From contig JALOTR010000297.1 in NCBI GenBank assembly GCA_025457805.1, positions 1 through 5,014 of the forward strand: DNA of 5,014 nt, in the 5' to 3' direction. The notes under the pieces are model-generated. The model saw only the letters and a program-made list of their open reading frames with translations. It was not told the DNA's origin and searched no databases. This DNA comes from Akkermansiaceae bacterium (GTDB taxonomy: Bacteria > Verrucomicrobiota > Verrucomicrobiia > Verrucomicrobiales > Akkermansiaceae). Position numbers and translations under genes: made by a program. Below are positions 1 through 5,014 of the stretch, piece by piece. Every line of letters starts with the position of its first letter. Position 1 is the first letter of the stretch.

Positions 1-132
1 GCCAGCTTGAGCAAGAAGATCGACTCCCCGAAGGACTGGCGGCTGATGGTCGGACGCTTGGCAGATACCCAAATTGCCCGTGAAGCGGTTGCGCTGGGGG
101 CCGATATCCGCGGGAAACAAACCGAACCCTGA
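1..132 (+). CDS. C-terminal fragment of a small protein, possibly a VapB-like antitoxin
   Basis: Reading frame 1 is open from the window edge to a TGA at 130-132 and gives the last 43 residues of a protein whose start lies outside. The tail is charged and probably helical (SKKIDSPKDWRLMVGRLADT, then AREAVALGADIRGK) and contains no membrane segment or catalytic motif. It ends four bases before the start of a VapC-like toxin reading frame. That tight order, a small gene then a PIN toxin, is the usual layout of VapBC toxin-antitoxin operons, and such antitoxins often end in a short amphipathic toxin-binding helix. The antitoxin call therefore rests mainly on position. The DNA-binding N-terminus that would confirm it is not in the window. 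It could be any other small protein. Confidence 0.5.
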   Translation, partial: ASLSKKIDSPKDWRLMVGRLADTQIAREAVALGADIRGKQTEP

Positions 133-136
133 TTCC

Positions 137-334
137 GTGCTGGTTCTGGATAGTGATCATCTGACGGAACTCGGCTTCCGAAGCGTGCCGGGGCAAAGGC
201 TCTCAAAACGTCTCGATCGTTCGGATCTTCCGGCAGTGATTTCGATCGTTTCCGTTCAGGAGCAGATGACCGGGATACTCTCCAGGTTCAACCAAATCAA
301 ACCTGCCTCCATCACCGAGTTGGTCATAGCTTAA
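137..334 (+). pseudogene. Truncated VapC-like PIN-domain toxin (N-terminal half only)
   Basis: From a GTG at 137-139 the frame reads about 65 residues to a TAA at 332-334. The start VLVLDSDHLTEL matches the first strand and acidic residues of PIN-domain ribonucleases of the VapC toxin type (LxxDTDHLxxL). The later ISIVSVQEQMTGIL resembles the VapC segment (I)(V/I)SxxEQMxG that carries the second acidic residue. VapC proteins are usually 125-140 residues, with two further acidic residues in the C-terminal half. Those are missing, so this product should not be an active RNase. A longer ATG start at 74 exists, but it would run through the preceding gene and add residues unlike the family. Just after the TAA the same frame reads RDFRAWNLTAS then stop, faintly like the RDF element near VapC C-termini, so an internal deletion is possible. 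No PIN continuation is visible in the other frames up to 500. Confidence 0.6.
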
Positions 335-376
335 AGGGATTTTAGAGCATGGAATCTAACAGCTTCCTGAATGGCG

Positions 377-392
377 GCGGAATGAATTCCGC
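377..392. repeat. Short perfect inverted repeat (7-bp arms, 2-bp spacer)
   Basis: GCGGAAT and ATTCCGC flank a GA dinucleotide, giving an almost perfect palindrome in non-coding DNA between the two convergent gene remnants. No T-run follows on either strand within a few bases (on the + strand a TTTTTT run appears about ten bases later, at 402-407), so it is at best a weak terminator. It may instead be a protein-binding site or chance. Confidence 0.4.
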
Positions 393-428
393 GCTCCAGT
401 TTTTTGAACTCACCCGCCCGCGAAACAC

Positions 429-500
429 CTACGCTTCCACGATATTGCGGAATCCTCCGTAGGCCATTCGGGTGTAGTCGAAAAGTGGGTTGTCAGGAGT
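429..500 (-). pseudogene. C-terminal remnant of a DUF1428 (YbaA-like) protein
   Basis: Directly after the VOC gene's TAA, and in the same - strand frame, 23 codons run to a TAG at 429-431. They include FDYTRMAYGGFRNIVEA. From memory of the family, DUF1428/YbaA proteins (about 115-120 residues, small cytosolic, function unknown) end in a conserved stretch like FDxKRMxYGGFxxxVxA, and the match in spacing and position of the stop is good. The other 95 or so residues are absent: the upstream sequence is already the intact VOC gene. This therefore reads as the tail of a gene that once followed the VOC gene and lost its 5' part by deletion. There is no start codon of its own except an internal ATG. 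A chance resemblance cannot be excluded without a database search. Confidence 0.5.
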
Positions 501-890
501 TTAATGCATCGAGTGAAGGCCAATCATGTTGCCTTCCGTGTCGTATATCAGGGATATGAAACCATAGTCGCCGATCGACATTTTCGGCAAATGGATCTTC
601 CCACCGGACTCAGGGGCACGCGATGCGGTGCTGCTGCAATCCTCGCAAGAGAAATAAACAATCGTGCCGCCCGTGCCGGAGTCCTTGTCCTTCATTTTGC
701 AAAGCGCCCCGCTACAGCCCGCCTGATCCTCGCAGCCCATGCCCGGGAAAACCCACATCTCCAAGTCCGGATCGGGTGATGGAAGTGGGTCTAACTCCAC
801 TTGGAAGACCGACTGATAGAATGCCTTGGCCCGGTCCATGTCCTGCACATAGATCTCGAACCAGCCGACTGGATTGCTTGGAGGTTTCAT
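501..890 (-). CDS. VOC-superfamily (glyoxalase/bleomycin-resistance fold) protein
   Basis: A 129-residue cytosolic protein with no signal peptide or membrane segment, made of the two beta-alpha-beta-beta-beta units of the vicinal oxygen chelate fold. The first unit begins at NPVGWFEIYVQDMDRAKAFY (residues 6-25) and the second at TIVYFSCEDC (76-85). The conserved PKMSIGDYGF (102-111) and DTEGNMIGLHSM (117-128) are typical of a widespread subgroup of small uncharacterised VOC proteins. The usual metal-binding glutamate of glyoxalases (GNxxEL) is replaced by Gly124, with His126 close by, so ordinary glyoxalase activity is not predicted. Five cysteines (53, 59, 64, 82, 85) are clustered. Length is normal for the subgroup. 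The ATG at 888-890 is chosen because it directly precedes the conserved N-terminus; no Shine-Dalgarno sequence is visible. A DUF1428-like remnant follows its stop codon. The substrate is unknown. Confidence 0.85.
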   Translation of the reverse strand: MKPPSNPVGWFEIYVQDMDRAKAFYQSVFQVELDPLPSPDPDLEMWVFPGMGCEDQAGCSGALCKMKDKDSGTGGTIVYFSCEDCSSTASRAPESGGKIHLPKMSIGDYGFISLIYDTEGNMIGLHSMH

Positions 891-982
891 GAGGTGTAGT
901 GATTCGATGTTTAGGATGGAAGGAGTGGGGATCGCAAGCTCGTGGGTAAGATTGCGGTGCTTCAGCCCTGACCGATGAAAAT

Positions 983-1000
983 GGGGACAATAAGGTCCCC
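983..1000. repeat. GGGGAC/GTCCCC hairpin
   Basis: GGGGAC and GTCCCC pair perfectly around a six-base loop (AATAAG). On the - strand the stem is followed by ATTTTC, a weak T-rich tract about 100 bases upstream of the VOC start. It could be a leaky terminator, a leader hairpin or a REP-like dispersed element. Only one copy is in the window. Confidence 0.4.
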
Positions 1001-1169
1001 GCTCCTCAACGTGCGCCCTTTATGGCCGATTTTGCGACCACTTGGCCGGAATCGGGACCATCAAATGCTTTCGTTCTGCTGATTTTCAGCGATTCTTTGG
1101 TCGTTCCGCGACGCCACGGCCGACCGGAACACCAGCTCACCCAAGCGAGACCACCAACCGCAACGAACC

Positions 1170-1187
1170 GAATTCCGGGGGGAAATC
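1170..1187. repeat. 18-bp hairpin core, copy 1
   Basis: GAATTCCGGGGGGAAATC occurs here and again, identically, at 1235-1252. The unit is itself an imperfect inverted repeat: GAATTCC and GGAAATC pair with one mismatch around a GGGG loop. In this copy the outer flanks CGAA (1164-1167) and TTCG (1189-1192) also pair, extending the hairpin. It lies about 30 bases beyond the DUF1080 terminator and has no T-run, so it may be a second, decayed terminator or a copy of a small dispersed element. Confidence 0.7.
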
Positions 1188-1219
1188 ATTCGAGCGAGGC
1201 CAAGCCGGTGAATTTGGAA

Positions 1220-1266
1220 AAAAGCGCGCGTCGAGAATTCCGGGGGGAAATCCGATGCGCGCTTTT
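1220..1266 (-). terminator. Intrinsic terminator of the DUF1080 gene (possibly bidirectional)
   Basis: AAAAGCGCGC (1220-1229) and GCGCGCTTTT (1257-1266) form a perfect 10-bp stem. Inside it TCG (1231-1233) pairs with CGA (1253-1255), and the 18-bp core pairs with itself apart from one mismatch around a four-base loop, so nearly the whole 47-base element folds. On the - strand the stem runs into six consecutive Ts (complement of 1218-1223), and the stem begins 22 bases after the DUF1080 stop codon. This is the classic layout of a Rho-independent terminator. The + strand side is also T-rich (TTTTCTTTT), so it could work in both directions. Confidence 0.85.
1235..1252. repeat. 18-bp hairpin core, copy 2 (tip of the terminator)
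   Basis: Exact second copy of the sequence at 1170-1187, 65 bases further on. Here it forms the apical part of the terminator hairpin. The bases immediately outside the 18-bp unit differ between copies, so the repeat has sharp edges. Confidence 0.7.
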
Positions 1267-1288
1267 CTTTTGTGGGGTGGGTGCCCGA

Positions 1289-1999
1289 TCAGGGCTTGTG
1301 GGGAGTGATCTGGATGTTGCGGAAATGGATTTCCGCCCCTTCGGATTGCAGGCCGATAGGACCGGAGAGGACGTCGAGGCCTTTCACCTGGTTGACGAGT
1401 TCGCCGTTGACCTTGAGTTCCATTGTGTCTCCCGAGACCTTGATTTCATATCGGTTCCACTCGCCGGGAGCTTTCTCGGCGGCTTTGATTTTTTTCACGC
1501 CTTTGAAATCACCAAGGGATTCGTGGTTCTTGATTTCCTGAATGCGTTCGGCCGGACCATCGATGCTGGCACCGAAGAAGCCCCAGGCGTCGCCGGCGTT
1601 TTCATGTTTGAGCTGCGCTTCGACGCACTTGGGCATGAAGGTGGCAGGTTTGCCGGCGATGCGGAGCAGGACACCGCTGTTGCCCGGTGTGCCGCCGGGA
1701 GCCCAGCGCCACTCGAAGCTGAGCGCGAAGTCCTGATAGGAATTTTCCGTCACCAAATACCCCAGCGGAGTGCCTTTGCAGACGATAACGCCATCCTTCA
1801 CAGACCAGACGTCCTCCTTCTTCACCCCCTCCCCTACCAAAATGTGGGACCAGCCTTTGAGATCGGTGCCATTGAAAAGAGTGACCACGGACGACGGGTT
1901 GGTGGCTTGATCCTTGGGAAGCACTTCGGCATGGGTGGAGGACAGCGGGCTGAGACTGGCCAGGATGCAGGCGGATAGGTTGCGGATATTCATGTGCAT
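1289..1999 (-). CDS. Exported DUF1080 (3-keto-disaccharide hydrolase-type) protein
   Basis: A 236-residue protein with an N-terminal signal peptide (residues 1-24, with a hydrophobic stretch and a likely cut after STHA) followed by one DUF1080/3-keto-disaccharide hydrolase domain (PF06439). Family marks are LFNGTDLKGW (41-50), VWSVKDGVI (64-72), the lectin-like core FEWRWAPGGTPGNSGVLLR (95-113), VEAQL (126-130), the WNRYEI segment and the closing strand GPIGLQSEGAEIHFRNI (213-229). The fold is a concanavalin-like beta-sandwich. Characterised members cleave 3-keto-glycosides after an oxidoreductase has oxidised the sugar, so the likely site of action is the periplasm or cell surface. Length is normal for a single-domain member. 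Two starts are possible (ATG 1997-1999 or 1991-1993); neither has a ribosome-binding site, and the choice does not affect the mature protein. It ends in a strong terminator, so it is monocistronic at its 3' end, and it is divergent from the sulfatase gene. The exact substrate is unknown. Confidence 0.88.
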   Translation of the reverse strand: MHMNIRNLSACILASLSPLSSTHAEVLPKDQATNPSSVVTLFNGTDLKGWSHILVGEGVKKEDVWSVKDGVIVCKGTPLGYLVTENSYQDFALSFEWRWAPGGTPGNSGVLLRIAGKPATFMPKCVEAQLKHENAGDAWGFFGASIDGPAERIQEIKNHESLGDFKGVKKIKAAEKAPGEWNRYEIKVSGDTMELKVNGELVNQVKGLDVLSGPIGLQSEGAEIHFRNIQITPHKP

Positions 2000-2253
2000 G
2001 GGGCTTGGTTGTTATTCGGAACCGGAATCTCGCACAATCCGCTTCGGTGGAAAGAGAAAACATGTCTCAAATTTCCGGAATCCCGGCGCATGAAAAGAAC
2101 CCGCTTTGAATGGATTTCCGGCTGGAGTCCGGTCGTCGTTTGGTAAGGATGGCAGGAAGACAACTATCCGGAAATCCACAATCGCAATCTCCCGACGGAT
2201 CGGTTAGCCCCCGGACACGGGGTGACAATTCCAGCCACGACCGCACCGCACCC
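2000..2253. promoter_or_regulatory. Divergent intergenic region between DUF1080 and sulfatase genes
   Basis: These 254 bases separate two divergent start codons, so both promoters should lie here, although no clear sigma-70 -35/-10 pair stands out. ATTTCCGG occurs three times: forward at 2071-2078 and 2114-2121, and inverted at 2168-2175. The first copy is part of the palindrome TTCCGGAA (2073-2080). Such symmetric, repeated motifs between divergent genes could be operators for a shared regulator; that is inference. The + strand frame is open back to an ATG at 2110, but the extra 48 residues look like untranslated leader. Confidence 0.5.
2111..2178. repeat. 11-bp perfect inverted repeat upstream of the sulfatase gene
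   Basis: TGGATTTCCGG (2111-2121) and CCGGAAATCCA (2168-2178) are exact reverse complements separated by 46 bases. The arms are far apart for a terminator and no T-run follows. They may be paired operator half-sites or the stem of a long leader hairpin ending about 75 bases before the sulfatase start. Confidence 0.6.
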
Positions 2254-4602
2254 ATGAAAAATCAACACTACTTGAGATCGCTCCCCATGCTGATGCTTTC
2301 CGCCGGTTTGGCAGGATGGGCATTTGCTGCGGAGAACTTCGACCGCACGATCCTCCCGGTCCAGCAACCGAAACGGGAGGTCATCACGGAGACCGACGCC
2401 CGGAATGCAAAAGTGCCCGAGCGTTTCCACGTCACCGCGCCGCAGGGAGCGCCCAACGTCCTGATTGTGCTGCTCGACGACCTCGGCTTCGGAGCCACCA
2501 GCACCTTCGGCGGGCCGATCGCCACGCCGACGCTCGACCGCCTCGCCAAGGGCGGCTTGCGTTACAACCGATTTCACACCACCGCGCTCTGCTCGCCCAC
2601 TCGTGCCGCGCTCAAGGCCGGGAGAAATCACCACACCTGCAACATGGGATTCATCACTGAAATGGCGACCGGATTTCCCGGCGCGACCGGTGAGATTCCC
2701 AACGCGGTCGCCCCGCTCGCCGAAATGCTCCGCCTCAATGGCTACAGCACCGGGGCCTTCGGCAAATGGCACGAAACCGCCTCCTGGGAAGTCTCTGTTT
2801 CCGGTCCTTACGATCGCTGGCCGACGCATCAGGGCTTCGATAAATTTTACGGTTTCATCGGTGGTGAGACCAACCAATGGGCGCCTTTCCTCCACGACGG
2901 CGTGACCCAAGTGGAACTCCCGGACGATCCCAACTATCATTTCATGGAAGACATGGCCGACAAGTCTATCGCCTGGATGAAACACCAGAAGGCGATGACT
3001 CCAGACAAGCCGTTCTTCGTCTATTTCGCTCCCGGAGCCGTCCACGCCCCGCACCACGCCCCCGCTGATTGGATTGCCAAATGGAAGGGCAAGTTCGATC
3101 AAGGCTGGGACAAAATCCGCGAGGAAACGCTGCAACGCCAGATCGCCATGGGCATGGCCCCCCAAGGCACCAAGCTAGCCCCTAAACCTCAAGCCATCAA
3201 GGATTGGGACAATCTAACAGCCGAAGAGAAAGCCCTCTTCACCCGTCAGGTGGAAACCTTCGCCGCGTTCCTCGATTACACCGATCACCACATCGGCCGC
3301 GTCATCGATGCCATCGGCGAAACCGGCCAACTCGACAACACGCTCGTCTTTTACATTGCAGGCGACAACGGCACCAGCGCTGAGGGCGGAGCAAACGGAA
3401 TGTTCAACGAATATACCTATTTCAACGGAGTTCAGGAAAAGGTCGAAGATATGGCAAAGCTCGCCGACAAATGGGGCGGCCCGGAAACCTATCCGCACAT
3501 GGCCGCCGGTTGGGCGGTCGCCTTGAACTCGCCGTTCATGTGGACCAAACAGGTCGCTTCCAACTTCGGCGGCACCCGCGTCGGGATGGTCGCTCACTGG
3601 CCGAAAGGCATCGCTGCAAAAGGCGAGATCCGCAGCCAATTCAGCCATGTCATCGACATCGCCCCCACCATCCTCGAAGCCGCCGGACTGCCCGAACCGA
3701 AAGTGGTCAATGGCACTCCGCAGATTCCGATCGAAGGCAAAAGCCTGCTCGCCAGTTTCAGCGATACCAAGGCTCCCGCCCGCAGCACCCAATACTTCGA
3801 AATCGTCGGCAACCGCGCGGTCTATCACGAAGGCTGGCTCGCCGGCGTCGTTCACAAGGCCCCATGGGAATCCAAACCCAGCCGCGCGCTCGAAGCGGAT
3901 CTCTGGGAACTTTACGATGTCCGCAATGACTTCAGTTGCTCGACCGATGTCGCAGCACAGAACCCGGAAAAACTCAAGGAACTGCAAGCTGTGTTTCTAG
4001 CAGAAGCGAAGAAATACCATGTCCTGCCCATCGACGACCGCGCCTTCGAACGCCTCAACGGCGCACTCGTCGGCCGACCCGACCTGATGGGTTCGCGCAC
4101 CTCGCTCACCCTCGCGGAAGGCATGCAAGGCATGATGGAAGCCGCTTTCATCAATGTGAAAAACAAATCCAAAACCATCACCGCCGAGATCGAGGTTCCC
4201 GAAACCGGGGCCCATGGCATGATCCTCGCCCAAGGCGGGCGTTTTGGTGGTTGGGCGCTCTACGTCAAGGATGGCATCCCCGGCTATGACTACAATTTCC
4301 TCGGTCTCCAACGCACCAGCATCACCGGAACGGAAAAACTCAAGCCCGGCAAGAACACGCTCAAACTCGACTTCGCCTACGACGGCGGCGGCCCCGGCAA
4401 AGGCGGCACCGCCACCCTAACAGTCAACGACGCGAAAGCCGCCGACGGCAAACTTCCCCACACCCAAGCCGGCATCTTCTCCGCCGATGAAACCGCCGAC
4501 GTCGGCATCGACCTCGGCACCCCCGTCGTCGAAGCCATCGGCTGTGAACACAAATCCAAGTTCACCGGCCACATCCCGAAGGTGACCATCGAGGTGAAGT
4601 GA
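2254..4602 (+). CDS. Exported type I arylsulfatase (large, about 780-residue class)
   Basis: A 782-residue protein that hydrolyses sulfate esters, acting outside the cytoplasm. Residues 1-25 form a signal peptide (MKNQHYLR, hydrophobic core, cut near AFA-AE); this is why the ATG at 2254 is chosen over one at 2110. The alkaline-phosphatase-like domain spans about residues 65-590. Visible active-site elements are metal ligands Asp75-Asp76 (LLDDLGFG), the sulfatase signature CSPTR with Cys113 as the residue converted to formylglycine, Lys171 and His173 (FGKWHE), His264 (AVHAPHH), Asp371-Asn372 (AGDNG) and a second lysine, probably Lys432 (WTKQVASNFGGTR). Residues about 625-782 form a beta-rich C-terminal domain ending GHIPKVTIEV, as in other sulfatases of this length such as the mycobacterial AtsA-type enzymes. 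Nothing key is missing. It needs a formylglycine-generating enzyme encoded elsewhere. No Shine-Dalgarno sequence is seen. The substrate (aryl sulfate or sulfated glycan) cannot be read from sequence. Confidence 0.95.
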   Translation: MKNQHYLRSLPMLMLSAGLAGWAFAAENFDRTILPVQQPKREVITETDARNAKVPERFHVTAPQGAPNVLIVLLDDLGFGATSTFGGPIATPTLDRLAKGGLRYNRFHTTALCSPTRAALKAGRNHHTCNMGFITEMATGFPGATGEIPNAVAPLAEMLRLNGYSTGAFGKWHETASWEVSVSGPYDRWPTHQGFDKFYGFIGGETNQWAPFLHDGVTQVELPDDPNYHFMEDMADKSIAWMKHQKAMTPDKPFFVYFAPGAVHAPHHAPADWIAKWKGKFDQGWDKIREETLQRQIAMGMAPQGTKLAPKPQAIKDWDNLTAEEKALFTRQVETFAAFLDYTDHHIGRVIDAIGETGQLDNTLVFYIAGDNGTSAEGGANGMFNEYTYFNGVQEKVEDMAKLADKWGGPETYPHMAAGWAVALNSPFMWTKQVASNFGGTRVGMVAHWPKGIAAKGEIRSQFSHVIDIAPTILEAAGLPEPKVVNGTPQIPIEGKSLLASFSDTKAPARSTQYFEIVGNRAVYHEGWLAGVVHKAPWESKPSRALEADLWELYDVRNDFSCSTDVAAQNPEKLKELQAVFLAEAKKYHVLPIDDRAFERLNGALVGRPDLMGSRTSLTLAEGMQGMMEAAFINVKNKSKTITAEIEVPETGAHGMILAQGGRFGGWALYVKDGIPGYDYNFLGLQRTSITGTEKLKPGKNTLKLDFAYDGGGPGKGGTATLTVNDAKAADGKLPHTQAGIFSADETADVGIDLGTPVVEAIGCEHKSKFTGHIPKVTIEVK

Positions 4603-4707
4603 TGCGAAACACTCACGCGCCATGGGTGACGGCTGGCGTGGTCATGTGACGTGTCGGGATTGAATCGAGAATTGCCGAACGTGGAAAAGCACCATAGGTT
4701 CGTGACC
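4603..4707. other. Intergenic gap after the sulfatase gene
   Basis: These 105 bases show no good intrinsic terminator: only an imperfect CACGC...GCGTG stem near 4614-4640, without a T-run. Readthrough from the sulfatase gene into the membrane-protein gene is therefore possible. No promoter was recognised. Confidence 0.4.
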
Positions 4708-5014
4708 ATGCAACCGGGTGGCACCAAAGGCGGAACAGGCGAATTCATCGGCGGACTGGTGCTCTCGGCACTCGGTTTCTGGTTCATTCTGGACTCGGTG
4801 CAAGTCCATACCGGGCCGGTCGGGTGGTTCAGCGGGCTCATCGGCGGATCACGTGGCGGCGCTTGGGGTACCACCTCGATGGGCGTTGTTTTCGTGCCGT
4901 TTTTCATTGGCGTGTTTGTATTGTTCTTTGATGCGCGCGCCAAGTGGGCCTGGTTTCTATCGGGTCTCGGTTTGATCGTGGTCCTGATTGAGATCCTGAG
5001 CCGCATCCAGTTTG
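4708..5014 (+). CDS. Small integral membrane protein of unknown function (3' end cut off)
   Basis: From ATG 4708-4710 the frame stays open to the window end, giving 102 residues without a stop. After a short glycine-rich N-terminus (QPGGTKGGTGEF) come three likely membrane helices, at about residues 13-29 (FIGGLVLSALGFWFILD), 57-74 (SMGVVFVPFFIGVFVLFF) and 80-98 (WAWFLSGLGLIVVLIEIL). Between the first two lies a Gly/Trp-rich loop. The basic DARAKW turn between helices 2 and 3 and the acidic E95 inside helix 3 are notable. The consistent hydrophobic pattern and glycine spacing argue for a real gene. It resembles small conserved membrane proteins I associate with Planctomycetota and Verrucomicrobiota genomes, but I cannot name a family or function. 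The frame is also open upstream, so a GTG at 4681 is an alternative start. No ribosome-binding site helps decide. Confidence 0.75.
   Translation, partial: MQPGGTKGGTGEFIGGLVLSALGFWFILDSVQVHTGPVGWFSGLIGGSRGGAWGTTSMGVVFVPFFIGVFVLFFDARAKWAWFLSGLGLIVVLIEILSRIQF

Larger units (their letters stand above)
891..1219. other. Gene-free interval upstream of the VOC gene, with hairpins
   Basis: No reading frame here resembles a protein; the open frame that begins at 1022 on the + strand is mostly antisense to the DUF1080 gene. The interval must contain the promoter of the VOC gene on the - strand, but I could not pick a convincing -35/-10 pair. It holds a 6-bp hairpin (983-1000), a small GCTGA-TTT-TCAGC hairpin (1078-1090) and the first copy of an 18-bp hairpin core (1170-1187). 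No RNA gene was recognised. Confidence 0.5.

Noticed and set aside
74..136. Starting the VapC-like frame at the ATG at 74
   Set aside because: This would overlap the upstream gene by about 60 bases and precede the PIN motif with unrelated residues; the GTG at 137 sits right at the family's usual N-terminus.
1022..1978. A 318-codon + strand open frame opposite the DUF1080 gene
   Set aside because: It lies almost wholly antisense to a well-supported family protein. Its translation matches no family I know, and long antisense frames are common in GC-rich coding DNA.
2110..2253. Extending the sulfatase start to the ATG at 2110
   Set aside because: The 48 extra residues are unlike the family and would bury the signal peptide that begins at the 2254 ATG.
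2000..2253. Specific sigma-70 promoters in the divergent region
   Set aside because: Only weak, poorly spaced -35/-10-like hexamers could be found on either strand, so none is claimed.
2164..3165. A 333-codon - strand open frame opposite the sulfatase gene
   Set aside because: It is antisense to the conserved sulfatase catalytic domain and has no recognisable motifs. It is a codon-bias shadow, as is the one at 3214-3987.
4377..5006. A 209-codon - strand open frame spanning the sulfatase 3' end and the membrane-protein gene
   Set aside because: The translation is low in complexity (rich in Pro, Ser and Thr) and is the antisense of a coherent membrane protein. The + strand reading is far more protein-like.
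1..5014. CRISPR array, tRNA, rRNA, insertion sequence or phage genes
   Set aside because: No regularly spaced repeats, clover-leaf sequences, rRNA segments, transposase motifs or terminal inverted repeats were seen.

Overview
The window looks like a piece of chromosome from a Verrucomicrobiota-type bacterium or a close PVC relative. This is inferred from the gene content: a secreted DUF1080 (3-keto-disaccharide hydrolase-type) protein, a large exported arylsulfatase, and GC-rich coding with almost no recognisable Shine-Dalgarno sequences. No rRNA or other marker gene is present, so the taxonomy is a guess.

Left edge (1-500): the end of a small + strand gene runs in from outside (stop at 130-132). 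Four bases later comes a VapC-like PIN-domain toxin reading frame that stops after about 65 residues, roughly half the usual length. The arrangement fits a decayed toxin-antitoxin pair. Facing it on the - strand, at 429-500, is what looks like the C-terminal tail of a DUF1428 (YbaA-like) protein. It follows the VOC gene's stop codon in the same frame, so the rest of that gene appears to have been lost.

Middle (501-1999, - strand): an intact small cytosolic VOC-superfamily protein (501-890) is followed by about 400 bp without a convincing gene. That stretch holds several hairpins, including two copies of an 18-bp hairpin core. The second copy forms the tip of a strong intrinsic terminator (1220-1266) for the next - strand gene, the exported DUF1080 protein (1289-1999).

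Right half (2000-5014, + strand): a 254-bp divergent intergenic region separates the DUF1080 gene from a 782-residue exported arylsulfatase with a complete active site (2254-4602). The intergenic region carries three copies of ATTTCCGG, two of them the core of an 11-bp inverted repeat. The last gene, starting at about 4708, encodes a small multi-spanning membrane protein cut off by the window edge.

Functionally, the only plausible partnership is the divergent pair. Both proteins appear to be exported, one removes sulfate esters, and the other belongs to a family acting on oxidised (3-keto) glycosides. Shared use in breaking down sulfated glycans or glycosides is a reasonable inference, not something the sequence proves. 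I saw no new multi-gene system here. The most notable items are the repeated hairpin module, the two gene remnants and the symmetric motifs in the divergent promoter region.
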